Shown here piece after piece: positions 16,050 through 24,303 of a DNA stretch of 64,000 nucleotides. This DNA is from Roseibium alexandrii DFL-11 (GTDB taxonomy: Bacteria; Pseudomonadota; Alphaproteobacteria; Rhizobiales; Stappiaceae). The stretch spans positions 2,637,203-2,701,202 of the forward strand of contig NZ_CM011002.1 of the NCBI RefSeq assembly GCF_000158095.2, read 5' to 3'. Each line of letters opens with the position of its first letter. The stretch's first letter is position 1. The notes beneath the pieces were generated by a model. The model was not told where the DNA came from, did no database searches, and saw nothing but the letters and a program-made list of their open reading frames with translations. Both the position numbers and the translations under genes were made by a program.

Positions 16050-16970
16050 ATGTTTGGTATGGAACTCACCCGCCAAACACCACAAGCCAACTGGCCAATG
16101 CCCGGCGCAATCGTTGCTTTGCTCAAGCCGATCACCTGGTTTCCGCCAATGTGGGCCTATGCGTGCGGAGCAATTTCCACGGGCCATGGGATGGATGGGC
16201 GGCTGGGGTTCATCTTCCTCGGAGTTCTCTTGGCCGGGCCGCTTTTGTGCGGCACCAGCCAGGCGGTCAACGATTGGTTCGACAGACATGTTGATGCGAT
16301 CAACGAACCGGACCGGGTGATCCCCTCCGGCCGCATGCCGGGACAGTGGGGTCTTTATATCTCTATCATCATGTCGGCGCTCTCGCTTGTTGTCGCCGGA
16401 CTAATGGGCACGTTCATTTTTGCAGCAGCGCTTCTCGGTCTTGCCTTTGCCTGGGCCTACAGCGCGCCGCCATTCCGCTTCAAGCAAAACGGCTGGCTGG
16501 GCAATGGCGTTGTCGGCTTCAGTTACGAAACTTTACCTTGGCTGACAGCCGCGACCGCCATGACCGGCCTTGTGCCGGAAGCACCCATCTGGATCGTTGC
16601 TTTGCTCTATGGCCTTGGTGCCCATGGCATCCTGACGCTGAACGATTTCAAGGCGATCGCAGGCGACAAAGAAATGGGCATCCGGACCCTTCCCGTTCTG
16701 CATGGGGAACGATCGGCAGCGCTCATCGCTTGCGCCGTCATCACCGTGGCTCAGGCGGGTGTTGTCCTCACACTCTGGATGCTCAGTCTGCCGGTCTATG
16801 CCTTGGCAATTCTTTTTGTTCTGCTGCTGCAGATGGTCTGCATGGTTCGCTTTGCCCGTAATCCCGTGCGGTTCGCAGTCTGGTACTCGGCCATTGGCGT
16901 CGGGCTCTACGTCACAGGAATGATGATCACAGCATTTGGGCTGCGCACTCTGGTGCCAACCATCTCTTAG
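16050..16970 (+). CDS. bchG: Bacteriochlorophyll synthase (chlorophyllide esterification)
   Basis: A 306-residue UbiA-superfamily membrane prenyltransferase. The Mg-diphosphate motif NDWFDRHVDAINEPDR is at residues 74-89, and the second aspartate motif (DFKAIAGDKEMG) is in the C-terminal half. It attaches the geranylgeranyl tail to bacteriochlorophyllide a. A TTG start at 16023 would sit inside the PpsR palindrome and is unlikely. The ATG at 16050 with GGAG 12 bases upstream is chosen, and an ATG at 16059 is also possible. It is first in an operon with pucC2, bchP and orf89. Confidence 0.95.
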   Translation: MFGMELTRQTPQANWPMPGAIVALLKPITWFPPMWAYACGAISTGHGMDGRLGFIFLGVLLAGPLLCGTSQAVNDWFDRHVDAINEPDRVIPSGRMPGQWGLYISIIMSALSLVVAGLMGTFIFAAALLGLAFAWAYSAPPFRFKQNGWLGNGVVGFSYETLPWLTAATAMTGLVPEAPIWIVALLYGLGAHGILTLNDFKAIAGDKEMGIRTLPVLHGERSAALIACAVITVAQAGVVLTLWMLSLPVYALAILFVLLLQMVCMVRFARNPVRFAVWYSAIGVGLYVTGMMITAFGLRTLVPTIS

Positions 16971-16993
16971 GCTTTTTTAAAAGGGAGATCCCC

Positions 16994-18364
16994 ATGATCG
17001 GTCGGGGAGACGCCAATCAGCAAAACTCCGCAGCCGTGAAAGGGCTGAGTTGGGTCTCGATTTTACGTCTTGGGCTTGTACAGGCGTCACTGGGCGCCAT
17101 TGTGGTTCTCACCAACTCTACGCTGAACAGGGTCATGATCGTTGAGCTCGCCCTGGCAGCCGTCATTCCCGGCTTGCTCGTCGGGCTTCATTATGGCGTG
17201 CAGATCTCCAGACCCTTGTGGGGACACCGGTCGGATATCGGAAACTCGCGGACCCAGTGGATCTTGGGTGGCTTGGCGCTTCTCGCCCTAAGTGGGACAG
17301 CGGCCGCGGCAACAACGTTTCTTTTCGAGATCAGCTTTGCAGCTGGCTTGGCAGCGGCCGTTCTTGCCTATGCGCTTATCGGGGTCGGCATTGGCGCAAG
17401 CGGCACGTCCCTGCTCACATTGATTGCGACCAAAACGGCACCAGAACGCCGGGCCTCGGCAGCCACGATCACCTGGATGCTGATGATTGCCGGCATCGTG
17501 GTGACTTCAATTGTCACCGGCATCAACCTTGAGCCCTATTCGCATCTACGGCTTGTTACAGTCACCGCCCTCACCGGTGTTGTGGTTCTGGTTCTATCGG
17601 CCATCGCCGTTGCCGGAATTGAACGCAAACCAACCATGGTGGGCGAAACTGGCCGCGAGAAGCCGGGCAGTTTCCGCGAAAGTGTCCGTGAAGTCTGGAG
17701 CGATCCGGAAGCGCGCCTTTTGACGGTATTCATTTTCCTGTCGATGCTGGCCTATTCCACACAAGACCTGATCCTGGAACCGTTTGCCGGCTTGTTGTTC
17801 GGCATGTCTCCGGGCGAGACAACAAAGCTGTCCGGAACTCAGCACGGCGGTATCTTTGCAGGGATGGCACTTGTTGGGATCGCCGGATGGCTGTTTTCAA
17901 AACGCAAGCCCGGCCTGATGAAGATGTTCATCGTTACCGGCTGTGTCGGGTCGGGCATGGCGCTCACCGGCCTCGCCGTCTCGGCGTCCTTTGCACCCGC
18001 CTGGCCGCTTGAGATCAACATCTTTGTGCTCGGCTTCATGAATGGCGCTTTCGCCGTTGCGGCCATCGGCACCATGATGATCCTTGCCGGGGCTGGAAAA
18101 AAAGCCAACGAGGGTATGCGGATGGGGGTTTGGGGAGCGGCTCAGGCCATCTCTTTCGGCCTTGGCGGACTAGCCGGAACGATCGCTCTTACCCTTGGGC
18201 GATGGGCAACGGCCCAGGACAGTACCGCTTTTGCAATCGTCTTTTCAATGGAAGCCGTCCTGTTCCTCATGTCAGCTGCCATTGCGTTGCGGATCGGCGG
18301 CGGTCAAGTTGCCCAACCTCGTTTACCCGTACACCGGGAACCATCGGCAGTGCCCGCCGAATAG
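16994..18364 (+). CDS. PucC/BCH2-family membrane protein (second LhaA paralogue)
   Basis: A 456-residue, roughly 12-helix MFS-type protein of the PucC family, with TLNRVMIVELALAAVIPG near residue 48 and PLWGHRSDIGNS after it. It lies between bchG and bchP, the place of the bch2 (ORF428) gene of Rhodobacter. The family is linked to antenna assembly and pigment handling; the exact role of the bchG-bchP-linked member is not settled. GGGAG precedes the ATG. Downstream, bchP follows after 28 bases. Confidence 0.92.
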   Translation: MIGRGDANQQNSAAVKGLSWVSILRLGLVQASLGAIVVLTNSTLNRVMIVELALAAVIPGLLVGLHYGVQISRPLWGHRSDIGNSRTQWILGGLALLALSGTAAAATTFLFEISFAAGLAAAVLAYALIGVGIGASGTSLLTLIATKTAPERRASAATITWMLMIAGIVVTSIVTGINLEPYSHLRLVTVTALTGVVVLVLSAIAVAGIERKPTMVGETGREKPGSFRESVREVWSDPEARLLTVFIFLSMLAYSTQDLILEPFAGLLFGMSPGETTKLSGTQHGGIFAGMALVGIAGWLFSKRKPGLMKMFIVTGCVGSGMALTGLAVSASFAPAWPLEINIFVLGFMNGAFAVAAIGTMMILAGAGKKANEGMRMGVWGAAQAISFGLGGLAGTIALTLGRWATAQDSTAFAIVFSMEAVLFLMSAAIALRIGGGQVAQPRLPVHREPSAVPAE

Positions 18365-18392
18365 GCGCAAACCTCACACCAAGGAGCCTGCA

Positions 18393-19598
18393 ATGAAATC
18401 GAATTTTGATGTTGCTGTCATTGGAGGCGGTCCTTGCGGCGCAATTGCTGCGGAGCGCTTGGCGCAGTCCGATCATTCTGTTGTTTTGGTCGACCCGGAC
18501 AACAAGATCAAACCCTGTGGTGGGGCGATCCCGTCCCGCGCCCTGAAAGACTTCGAAATCTCTGAAGATCAGCTGGTGGCCCGGGCCAATGCGGCACGTG
18601 TCATTGCGCCGTCCGGGAACGCGGTGGAAATGCGGATTGGCGACATAGGATTTGTCGGCATGGTCGACCGGGAAACCTTTGATCCATATTTGCGTGCCCG
18701 TGCTGAACAGGCGGGAGCCCGATTTGTCAGAGGCAAGCTGGCTGGCATAGACACAGGACAGAACGGCAGCCTGGATCTGAAAGTGGACGGGACCGATCCG
18801 CACAATCCGGGAACTACAGAACACCTCAATGCGCGCATGGTAATCGGTGCCGATGGTGCCAATTCCGCTGTCAGGCGGTTGATGTTCCCTGCGAAGAAGA
18901 AGCCGCCTTACGTTTTTGCCTATCACGAGATCGTGGAAAGCCCGGCGGTTCCAGACCCAGACATCTTCCAGCGCGACCGCTGTGACGTTGTCTATGATGG
19001 CCGGATTTCTCCAGATTTCTACGGCTGGGTCTTCCCGCATGGGGGACAAACATCCGTCGGCTGCGGCTCTGCGGTCAAGGGGCATAACCTCAGGGATGCC
19101 ACGTCCGACTTGCGCGACCGTGCAGGGTTGACCGGACAACGGACGATCCGGCGCGAAGGGGCTCCACTGCCGCTCAAACCAATGCGGCGGTGGGACAATG
19201 GACAGAATGTCCTACTTGCCGGCGATGCTGCAGGCACAGTCGCCCCATCGTCAGGCGAAGGCATTTACTACGCAATGCTGTGTGGTAACCTGAGTGCAGA
19301 TGCCGTTGCTGAGTGCCTTGCAACCGGACAGGCATCGGCGCTGCGCCAGGCACGGCGAAGGTTCATGGCGGAGCATGGCCGTATCTTTTTCATTCTCGGC
19401 ATCATGCAAGCGGTCTGGTACCGCAGTGATGGGCTGCGGGAGCGGTTTGTCACAATGTGCGCCGATCCGGACGTCCAGCGCCTGACCTGGGAATCGTACC
19501 TCAACAAGCGTCTGGTCCGCCGTGATCCGCTCGGCCATATACGGGTCTTCTTCAAAGACCTCGCACAACTTGCAGGCCTGCCGGCCAGCCAGAAATGA
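18393..19598 (+). CDS. bchP: Geranylgeranyl (bacterio)chlorophyll reductase
   Basis: A 401-residue FAD-dependent reductase. The N-terminal dinucleotide fold is VAVIGGGPCGAIAAERLA, and the second FAD motif NVLLAGDAAGTVAPSSGEGI is near residue 275. It reduces the geranylgeranyl tail to phytyl. An open frame runs upstream to 18195, but the ATG at 18393 has AAGGAG 6 bases before it and begins exactly at the FAD fold. The stop overlaps the start of orf89 as ATGA. Confidence 0.96.
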   Translation: MKSNFDVAVIGGGPCGAIAAERLAQSDHSVVLVDPDNKIKPCGGAIPSRALKDFEISEDQLVARANAARVIAPSGNAVEMRIGDIGFVGMVDRETFDPYLRARAEQAGARFVRGKLAGIDTGQNGSLDLKVDGTDPHNPGTTEHLNARMVIGADGANSAVRRLMFPAKKKPPYVFAYHEIVESPAVPDPDIFQRDRCDVVYDGRISPDFYGWVFPHGGQTSVGCGSAVKGHNLRDATSDLRDRAGLTGQRTIRREGAPLPLKPMRRWDNGQNVLLAGDAAGTVAPSSGEGIYYAMLCGNLSADAVAECLATGQASALRQARRRFMAEHGRIFFILGIMQAVWYRSDGLRERFVTMCADPDVQRLTWESYLNKRLVRRDPLGHIRVFFKDLAQLAGLPASQK

Positions 19599-19864
19599 AC
19601 CTGCTTTTGACGTGGCTGCAGTCCGGATGGTTGCCGTTCGGCGCAGTTCTGTTCCTTTGGATAGAGTTCGCCGTTCTTTGCAGGTTTTCGAACGCACCTG
19701 GCGAGCGGTTCAAGTTGCTGCTCGCCAATGTCCTTGCCGGAAGCTGCCTGATGGCCGCGCTTGGTTTTGCTCTGCGCGGCGAGGCATTGTTTCTTGTGCT
19801 GTTGTTTCTAAGCCTCGCCCTGATCGCACACATTTGGGACCTGGTCACACGGTTGCGTGTTTAG
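19595..19864 (+). CDS. Small three-helix membrane protein coupled to bchP (orf89)
   Basis: An 89-residue, highly hydrophobic protein with predicted membrane segments at about residues 13-31, 39-58 and 62-84, and basic residues in the loops. It overlaps the bchP stop as ATGA and is the last gene of the bchG operon, so it is made together with BchP. I do not recognise a family, and no chlorophyll-binding LHC motif is seen. Its TAG stop is the first three bases of the 19862-19894 palindrome. A role as a BchP or BchG membrane partner is only a hypothesis from coupling. Confidence 0.8.
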   Translation: MNLLLTWLQSGWLPFGAVLFLWIEFAVLCRFSNAPGERFKLLLANVLAGSCLMAALGFALRGEALFLVLLFLSLALIAHIWDLVTRLRV

Positions 19865-19894
19865 AGCGTTTCACGCGCTTATTGAAACGCTCTA
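19862..19894. terminator. Perfect 12-bp-arm palindrome spanning both stop codons of orf89 and tspO
   Basis: Arms TAGAGCGTTTCA and TGAAACGCTCTA match perfectly around a 9-base loop. There is no U-tract, so it is a candidate bidirectional terminator or 3'-end stabiliser rather than a proven one. The outer three bases on each side are the TAG stops of orf89 (plus) and tspO (minus). From memory, similar TAGAGCGTTT palindromes are common between genes in Hyphomicrobiales. Confidence 0.7.
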
Positions 19895-20338
19895 GGCCTC
19901 CGGATTCAGCTGCTGGACCGAGCGGTTAAGCAGTCCGGCAGTTGTTACCCAGGCAAGATAAGGCACGAAAAGCAGCGCCGCGAGTGGTGAAACGGGCCAC
20001 GCGGTGACAATAAACCCTGCAATTACCAGCCAGAGAAGACCGACATCAACAAGCGCCAGATCCATGCGCCGCAGTCCGAAGAACAACCAGGACCAAGCCG
20101 CATTGAGCACGATCTGCAAGGCCCAGAATACAATCGGCAATGACCAGCCGACCTTGGACCAAACACTCCAGCCAGCATAGGCGATCATGATGTAGAGAAG
20201 TGTCCAGACAACCGGGAAGGCCCAGTTCGGCGGCGTCCAACTTGGCTTGCGCAGTTCCTCATACCAAGGTCCTGGTTTGAAAACAGCGCCGCTGGCTGCA
20301 GCCAGAAAAACGACACCAATAAAAACTGCGATGGCCAT
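19892..20338 (-). CDS. tspO: TspO/MBR family tryptophan-rich sensory protein
   Basis: A 148-residue, five-helix outer-membrane-type protein of the TspO (CrtK, peripheral benzodiazepine receptor) family. It has the family motif WYEELRKPSWTPPNWAFPVV near residue 26 and many tryptophans. In R. sphaeroides, TspO binds tetrapyrroles and lowers photosynthesis gene expression. The ATG at 20338 has GGAG 6 bases upstream; a TTG one codon earlier was not used. It is convergent with the bchP operon and divergent from dxs. Confidence 0.95.
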   Translation of the reverse strand: MAIAVFIGVVFLAAASGAVFKPGPWYEELRKPSWTPPNWAFPVVWTLLYIMIAYAGWSVWSKVGWSLPIVFWALQIVLNAAWSWLFFGLRRMDLALVDVGLLWLVIAGFIVTAWPVSPLAALLFVPYLAWVTTAGLLNRSVQQLNPEA

Positions 20339-20515
20339 CAAAGGCTCCGTTCCGGGGATTTAGACCCTGCATTAGATAGAAGCGCGGGTTCCGCAATGAA
20401 GATCTGCGGAGCATTTGCGAACAGTCACACTGGATTAAAGGGCACCTCGCAGGAAAACAAGCCCACCGCCGCTTTGCTCATGACAGCCCGAACACGTGCC
20501 GCGACCCGCTTAAAC

Positions 20516-20527
20516 TGTCAACTTTGA
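20516..20527. promoter_or_regulatory. Degenerate PpsR-like half site upstream of dxs
   Basis: TGTCAACTTTGA is identical to the first 12 bases of the bchF site at 13391, but the right half then breaks down (CGCCAT). It lies 34 bp upstream of the full dxs site, a spacing at which PpsR tetramers could bridge two sites. Inference only. Confidence 0.4.
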
Positions 20528-20549
20528 CGCCATATTTTCGAACTTCATG

Positions 20550-20567
20550 TGTAAAAAAAAGTTTACA
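20550..20567. promoter_or_regulatory. PpsR/CrtJ-type operator upstream of dxs
   Basis: TGTAAAAAAAAGTTTACA is an exact TGT-N12-ACA site. It sits inside a longer inverted repeat, with outer arms TGTGTAAA and TTTACACA, covering 20548-20569. It is about 115 bp before the dxs start and could also act on tspO. Confidence 0.72.
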
Positions 20568-20683
20568 CATCTATAAAGATCCTCGAGAATACCCTAACGA
20601 CATCAATGTCTACTGGTGGGCCTCGCAGCTGGCTGAAGCACTGCACCACCAGAGGGACGGAACCATGCGGTGGAGGAAACGCA

Positions 20684-22579
20684 ATGAGCTCCAACTCCAA
20701 CAGGACATCCACAACCCCATTGCTGGATACCATCCACACGCCAGGAGACCTGAAAAGCCTTAGTGATGGCGAACTCGCCCGGCTTGCTGATGAACTTCGG
20801 ACAGATGTTATTGATATCGTGTCAGAAACCGGCGGGCATCTGGGATCTGGTCTCGGCGTTGTCGAACTCACGGTCGCCCTCCACGCGGTGTTCGACACAC
20901 CGGAAGACACCCTGATTTGGGACGTAAGCCACCAGTGCTACCCGCACAAAGTCCTGACCGGCCGGCGCGACAGAATGCGGACCTTGCGCAAAAAGGACGG
21001 CCTTTCCGGTTTCACTAAACGCAGTGAAAGTCCGTACGATCCATTCGGCGCTGCCCACTCTTCCACATCGATCTCTGCCGGGCTTGGGTTCGCCGTAGCC
21101 CGGGATCTTGAAGGAAAGGACGGCCATGTCGTCTGTGTAATCGGGGACGGCGCGATGACAGCCGGGATGGCCTATGAGGGGTTCAACAACGCTGGCCACC
21201 TCAACAGCCGCATGATCGTCATTCTGAACGACAACAACATGTCGATTTCGCCGCCGACAGGCGCATTATCGGATCATCTCAACACACTCGCCCAATCCGA
21301 TACAGTCCAGCGGGAACGCAGCTTCTTTGAGAATATGGGATTTGCCTATCATGGCCCGGTCGACGGGCATGATATTCCAACTCTTTTGGCGACACTGCGC
21401 CACTTGAAAGAAGAAGGCACGGGCCCTGTCGTTTTGCATGCCATTACCCGCAAAGGTGCCGGCTATGTCCACGCGGAAGCGGCAAGCGACAAATATCATG
21501 GCGTTTCGAAGTTCGACGTTCCGTCTGGAAAACAGTCCAAGTCGGTTCCAAAGGCACCGAGCTACACCAAGGTCTTTGCCAACGCTTTGATTGAGGAAGC
21601 ACGGCAGGATGACCGGGTTATCGCCATCACCGCAGCCATGGCCGAGGGTACCGGTGTTGATCTGTTTGGTAAACAATATCCGGATCGCAGCTTCGATGTC
21701 GGGATCGCCGAACAACATGCCGTAACGTTTGCCGGAGGGCTTGCCGCCGGCGGCATGCGGCCGTTCTGCGCGATTTATTCCACCTTCCTGCAGCGTGGTT
21801 ATGATCAGGTCGTGCATGACATTGCCTTGCAAAACCTTCCCGTGCGCTTTGCCATTGATCGTGCAGGTCTTGTCGGTGCGGACGGCGCGACCCACGCCGG
21901 AGCATTCGACATAGGCTTCCTGGCAAATTTGCCGAACTTCACCGTGATGGCCGCCGCCGACGAGGCAGAACTGGTCAACATGGTCAAGACCGCGGCCGAA
22001 CATGACCTTGGACCTATTGCTTTCCGGTATCCGCGCGGTGAAGGAACGGGTGCACAGCTTCCCGTTCAACCGGTTGCCCTGCCGATCGGAAAGGGCCGGA
22101 TCGTCGACATCGGGCACACAGCCGCGCTGTTGTCTTTCGGCGGACGGCTTGAGCAATGTCTTGAAGCCCGAGCTCTCTTGTCGGCACTCGGCATATCCGT
22201 CACGGTCGCTGATGCCCGCTTTGCCAAACCACTCGATACGGAGCTGATTGAGGACCTCGTCGAGACCCATGAGTTGCTGGTGACAGTTGAAGAAGGTGCG
22301 ACCGGCGGCTTTGGGGCACTGGTTTTGCATCACCTTGCAGATAAAGGGTTACTGGATGGACGCTGCGGAGTGCGCACGATGACACTGCCCGATACGTTCA
22401 TTTCGCAAGCATCACCGTGGGAAATGTATAATGAAGCCGGGTTGAATGCGCGCCAGATCGCCGATCTCGTCCGTGTGACCCTGTCACGCATGGGTCACGG
22501 GTCACAGGTGACACTCGGTGGCGGGACAACTCGAATACAAGATCGCCCTTTATGGACGCACCACGCGGAGGACCGTTGA
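20684..22579 (+). CDS. dxs: 1-deoxy-D-xylulose-5-phosphate synthase
   Basis: A 631-residue thiamine-diphosphate enzyme that condenses pyruvate and glyceraldehyde 3-phosphate to DXP, the first step of the MEP isoprenoid pathway. Catalytic His52 is in [10 protein letters not shown], and the ThDP motif GDGAMTAG...NDN starts at residue 154. C-terminal transketolase domains follow. GGAGG lies 7 bases before the ATG at 20684, so a longer in-frame start at 20606 was not used. The PpsR-type site and location at the edge of the pigment cluster suggest a phototrophy-dedicated copy; whether another dxs exists elsewhere cannot be seen. Confidence 0.96.
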   Translation: MSSNSNRTSTTPLLDTIHTPGDLKSLSDGELARLADELRTDVIDIVSETGGHLGSGLGVVELTVALHAVFDTPEDTLIWDVSHQCYPHKVLTGRRDRMRTLRKKDGLSGFTKRSESPYDPFGAAHSSTSISAGLGFAVARDLEGKDGHVVCVIGDGAMTAGMAYEGFNNAGHLNSRMIVILNDNNMSISPPTGALSDHLNTLAQSDTVQRERSFFENMGFAYHGPVDGHDIPTLLATLRHLKEEGTGPVVLHAITRKGAGYVHAEAASDKYHGVSKFDVPSGKQSKSVPKAPSYTKVFANALIEEARQDDRVIAITAAMAEGTGVDLFGKQYPDRSFDVGIAEQHAVTFAGGLAAGGMRPFCAIYSTFLQRGYDQVVHDIALQNLPVRFAIDRAGLVGADGATHAGAFDIGFLANLPNFTVMAAADEAELVNMVKTAAEHDLGPIAFRYPRGEGTGAQLPVQPVALPIGKGRIVDIGHTAALLSFGGRLEQCLEARALLSALGISVTVADARFAKPLDTELIEDLVETHELLVTVEEGATGGFGALVLHHLADKGLLDGRCGVRTMTLPDTFISQASPWEMYNEAGLNARQIADLVRVTLSRMGHGSQVTLGGGTTRIQDRPLWTHHAEDR

Positions 22580-22702
22580 AGACGGGCAAAGATAATTTCG
22601 AAAACGAGTAGGTGATCTCAATTGGCGGGGGAAAGGTTGTATAGTACGGTCTTTTTGCTTGGAGGAGCTTGACCGCCTGGGCCGAGACATCGGGAGGGGG
22701 AA

Positions 22703-23632
22703 TTGGCCAACAATTACGACGGCGAACAACCGACGGAAAATAACAAGACACCGTCGACACTTGCTGACAATGGCCTGACGATAACGGCAGATGAAACTGC
22801 CAATTTGTCCGTACAGGATCTCACTGTTTTGGAGAGGTCTGTGCGCGGGCAAGTGTCCGGTTTGGTTGGCGCACTGCACCCTAACATCAAAAACCGAACG
22901 TTGAACGGCACCTCGGTGTCGCGTCTTGATCTCCGTTTGCATCCCGAATTGGATGAGCGAGCACGCCAGATGCCGTCCATGGATGTGGCAATTTCCTATC
23001 GGGTGCCATTCCTGAAGGCGCTGATCGACCCCGATCCGCGCCATCACCGAGACCTCATCGAAGAGCTCGTACAGACAAATATCCCTCTTCAGACACTCGC
23101 AATTCATCTCCTGTGCCCCATCGCTACGGAGCTCGGCAATTACTGGTGTAACGACGATGCCGATTTCATGCAGGTCGCGGTGGCTTCGACACGGTTGAGC
23201 AATATTGTCAATCACCTGACCCATGCCGGACCTCGGCCGTCCGTTCCAAAAACCGAAAAACGTATCCTTCTGGCACGCTCGCGCGGGACAAAACATACAT
23301 TAGGCGTCACCCTTGTCAGAATGTGTTTCCAGGACTTGGGATGGATAGTCGATGGCGGAGCCGATATGGAAATCGGTGACACAATGTATATGCGCCTCTC
23401 TGCCCGGTCTTATGATTTGCTTGGCCTTTCGGTCGGACGGCTTGAAGAGGCCATTGATTGCAAGGAAGCCATCGAGCGCTCCCGATCGGAGATTGTTACG
23501 GAAAACACCAAGATCGTGATTGGCGGCGCGGCCGTGCTCACACATCCGGAAGGTTTTCAGAACACTGGTGCCGACTTCGTCACGCGTTCTGCGTTGGAGG
23601 CCATCACTTTGGCCGAACAAGCCGTTGGATGA
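22703..23632 (+). CDS. Second PpaA/AerR-like B12-binding regulator
   Basis: A 309-residue protein homologous in layout to the PpaA at 13496. A disordered N-terminus of about 40 residues is followed by a helical domain with TELGNYWCNDDADFMQVAVA (about residues 142-161), matching the PpaA ELG-x2-W-x2-D-x3-F-x2-V pattern. A B12-binding domain then has KHTLG (His198) and KIVIGGAAVL. It starts with TTG at 22703, preceded by GGGAGGGGG; no ATG is available before the conserved region. It follows dxs after 123 bases, with a possible own promoter. AerR-type proteins sense light through cobalamin and antagonise PpsR; that this one does so is inference. Confidence 0.85.
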   Translation: MANNYDGEQPTENNKTPSTLADNGLTITADETANLSVQDLTVLERSVRGQVSGLVGALHPNIKNRTLNGTSVSRLDLRLHPELDERARQMPSMDVAISYRVPFLKALIDPDPRHHRDLIEELVQTNIPLQTLAIHLLCPIATELGNYWCNDDADFMQVAVASTRLSNIVNHLTHAGPRPSVPKTEKRILLARSRGTKHTLGVTLVRMCFQDLGWIVDGGADMEIGDTMYMRLSARSYDLLGLSVGRLEEAIDCKEAIERSRSEIVTENTKIVIGGAAVLTHPEGFQNTGADFVTRSALEAITLAEQAVG

Positions 23633-23831
23633 TCTCGTCCTGAACTGAAAAATCCATTGCATCACTCAACGGCAGCTTTGCCAACTAAAGGCCTGCTTGG
23701 CGACTCAAGCGTTGCCAGGTAACCAATGCGTCCCAAACCAAATCTCTCAGCGCCTCTAAAATGTCCCTTTTGTTCTCAAAAGGGGAGAGGCTCAGCCGTC
23801 CAACACGCTTTACACGCTGCAGGCATGTCGG

Positions 23832-24221
23832 ATGTCGGACACTCGAGAAGAAGAAGAACAGAAAAGAGACCCATCGGTGACTACCGGTTTCACAGACGGC
23901 AAAGGCCCTGCAACCAAACTGATCAAAATGTGCCTCGGCCTCGAACCGCATGGCGAGCAGGAAGTCATTGAACTCGGCCATGCGCTCTACCGGCAGTGGG
24001 AACAGTTTTACCGGCCCACCAGCGGGACTATCGCGAAAACGCCGGACGAGATCCGGCAGATTACGAACCGCATGCGCGATTTTGTGACAAGCCTTAGGGT
24101 TTTGCAGTCCCATGGCGCACTCCCGCACCCCGACGACCCCGATCCTGGCACCCCCTACCCGGCTTTGAGCCTGGGCTTGATTAATCAGTGGTGGCATGGC
24201 ATCGGCGACTGGAAGGCATAA
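23832..24221 (+). CDS. Hypothetical protein (orf129)
   Basis: A 129-residue, mostly helical soluble protein with an acidic N-terminus, a KLIKMCLGLEPHGEQEVIEL segment, a central basic helix and a C-terminal INQWWHGIGDW. I do not recognise a family. The reading frame is supported by the strong terminator that begins right at its stop codon. An open frame on the opposite strand (23685-24281) is judged a shadow. It follows the AerR-like gene in the same direction after 199 bp. Confidence 0.65.
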   Translation: MSDTREEEEQKRDPSVTTGFTDGKGPATKLIKMCLGLEPHGEQEVIELGHALYRQWEQFYRPTSGTIAKTPDEIRQITNRMRDFVTSLRVLQSHGALPHPDDPDPGTPYPALSLGLINQWWHGIGDWKA

Positions 24222-24253
24222 AAAAGGGCGGCAGAGATCTTTGCCGCCCTTTT
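24222..24253. terminator. Bidirectional intrinsic terminator
   Basis: Arms AAAAGGGCGGCA and TGCCGCCCTTTT around the loop gagatctt. It ends orf129 on plus and lies about 50 bases past the acnB stop on minus. Confidence 0.9.
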
Positions 24254-24303
24254 CGTATTGGACCTGGTAGCCGGAAAACAAGCCGCCTGAGTGTCTTTCT
24301 CGC

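Larger units (their letters stand above)
20339..20683. other. tspO-dxs divergent intergenic region
   Basis: 345 bp without a convincing gene. It holds one full PpsR-type site (20550-20567) and one shared half-site (20516-20527), described separately. The A-rich stretch around 20553-20560 lies inside the full site. A short ATG frame from 20606 runs into dxs in frame but has no family match before the dxs start at 20684. Confidence 0.8.

Noticed and set aside
21266..22333. Open frame of 355 codons on minus within dxs
   Set aside because: Shadow of dxs; no domain, no ribosome binding site.
23685..24281. Open frame of 198 codons on minus opposite orf129
   Set aside because: It would read through the bidirectional terminator at 24222-24253, while the plus frame ends right before it.
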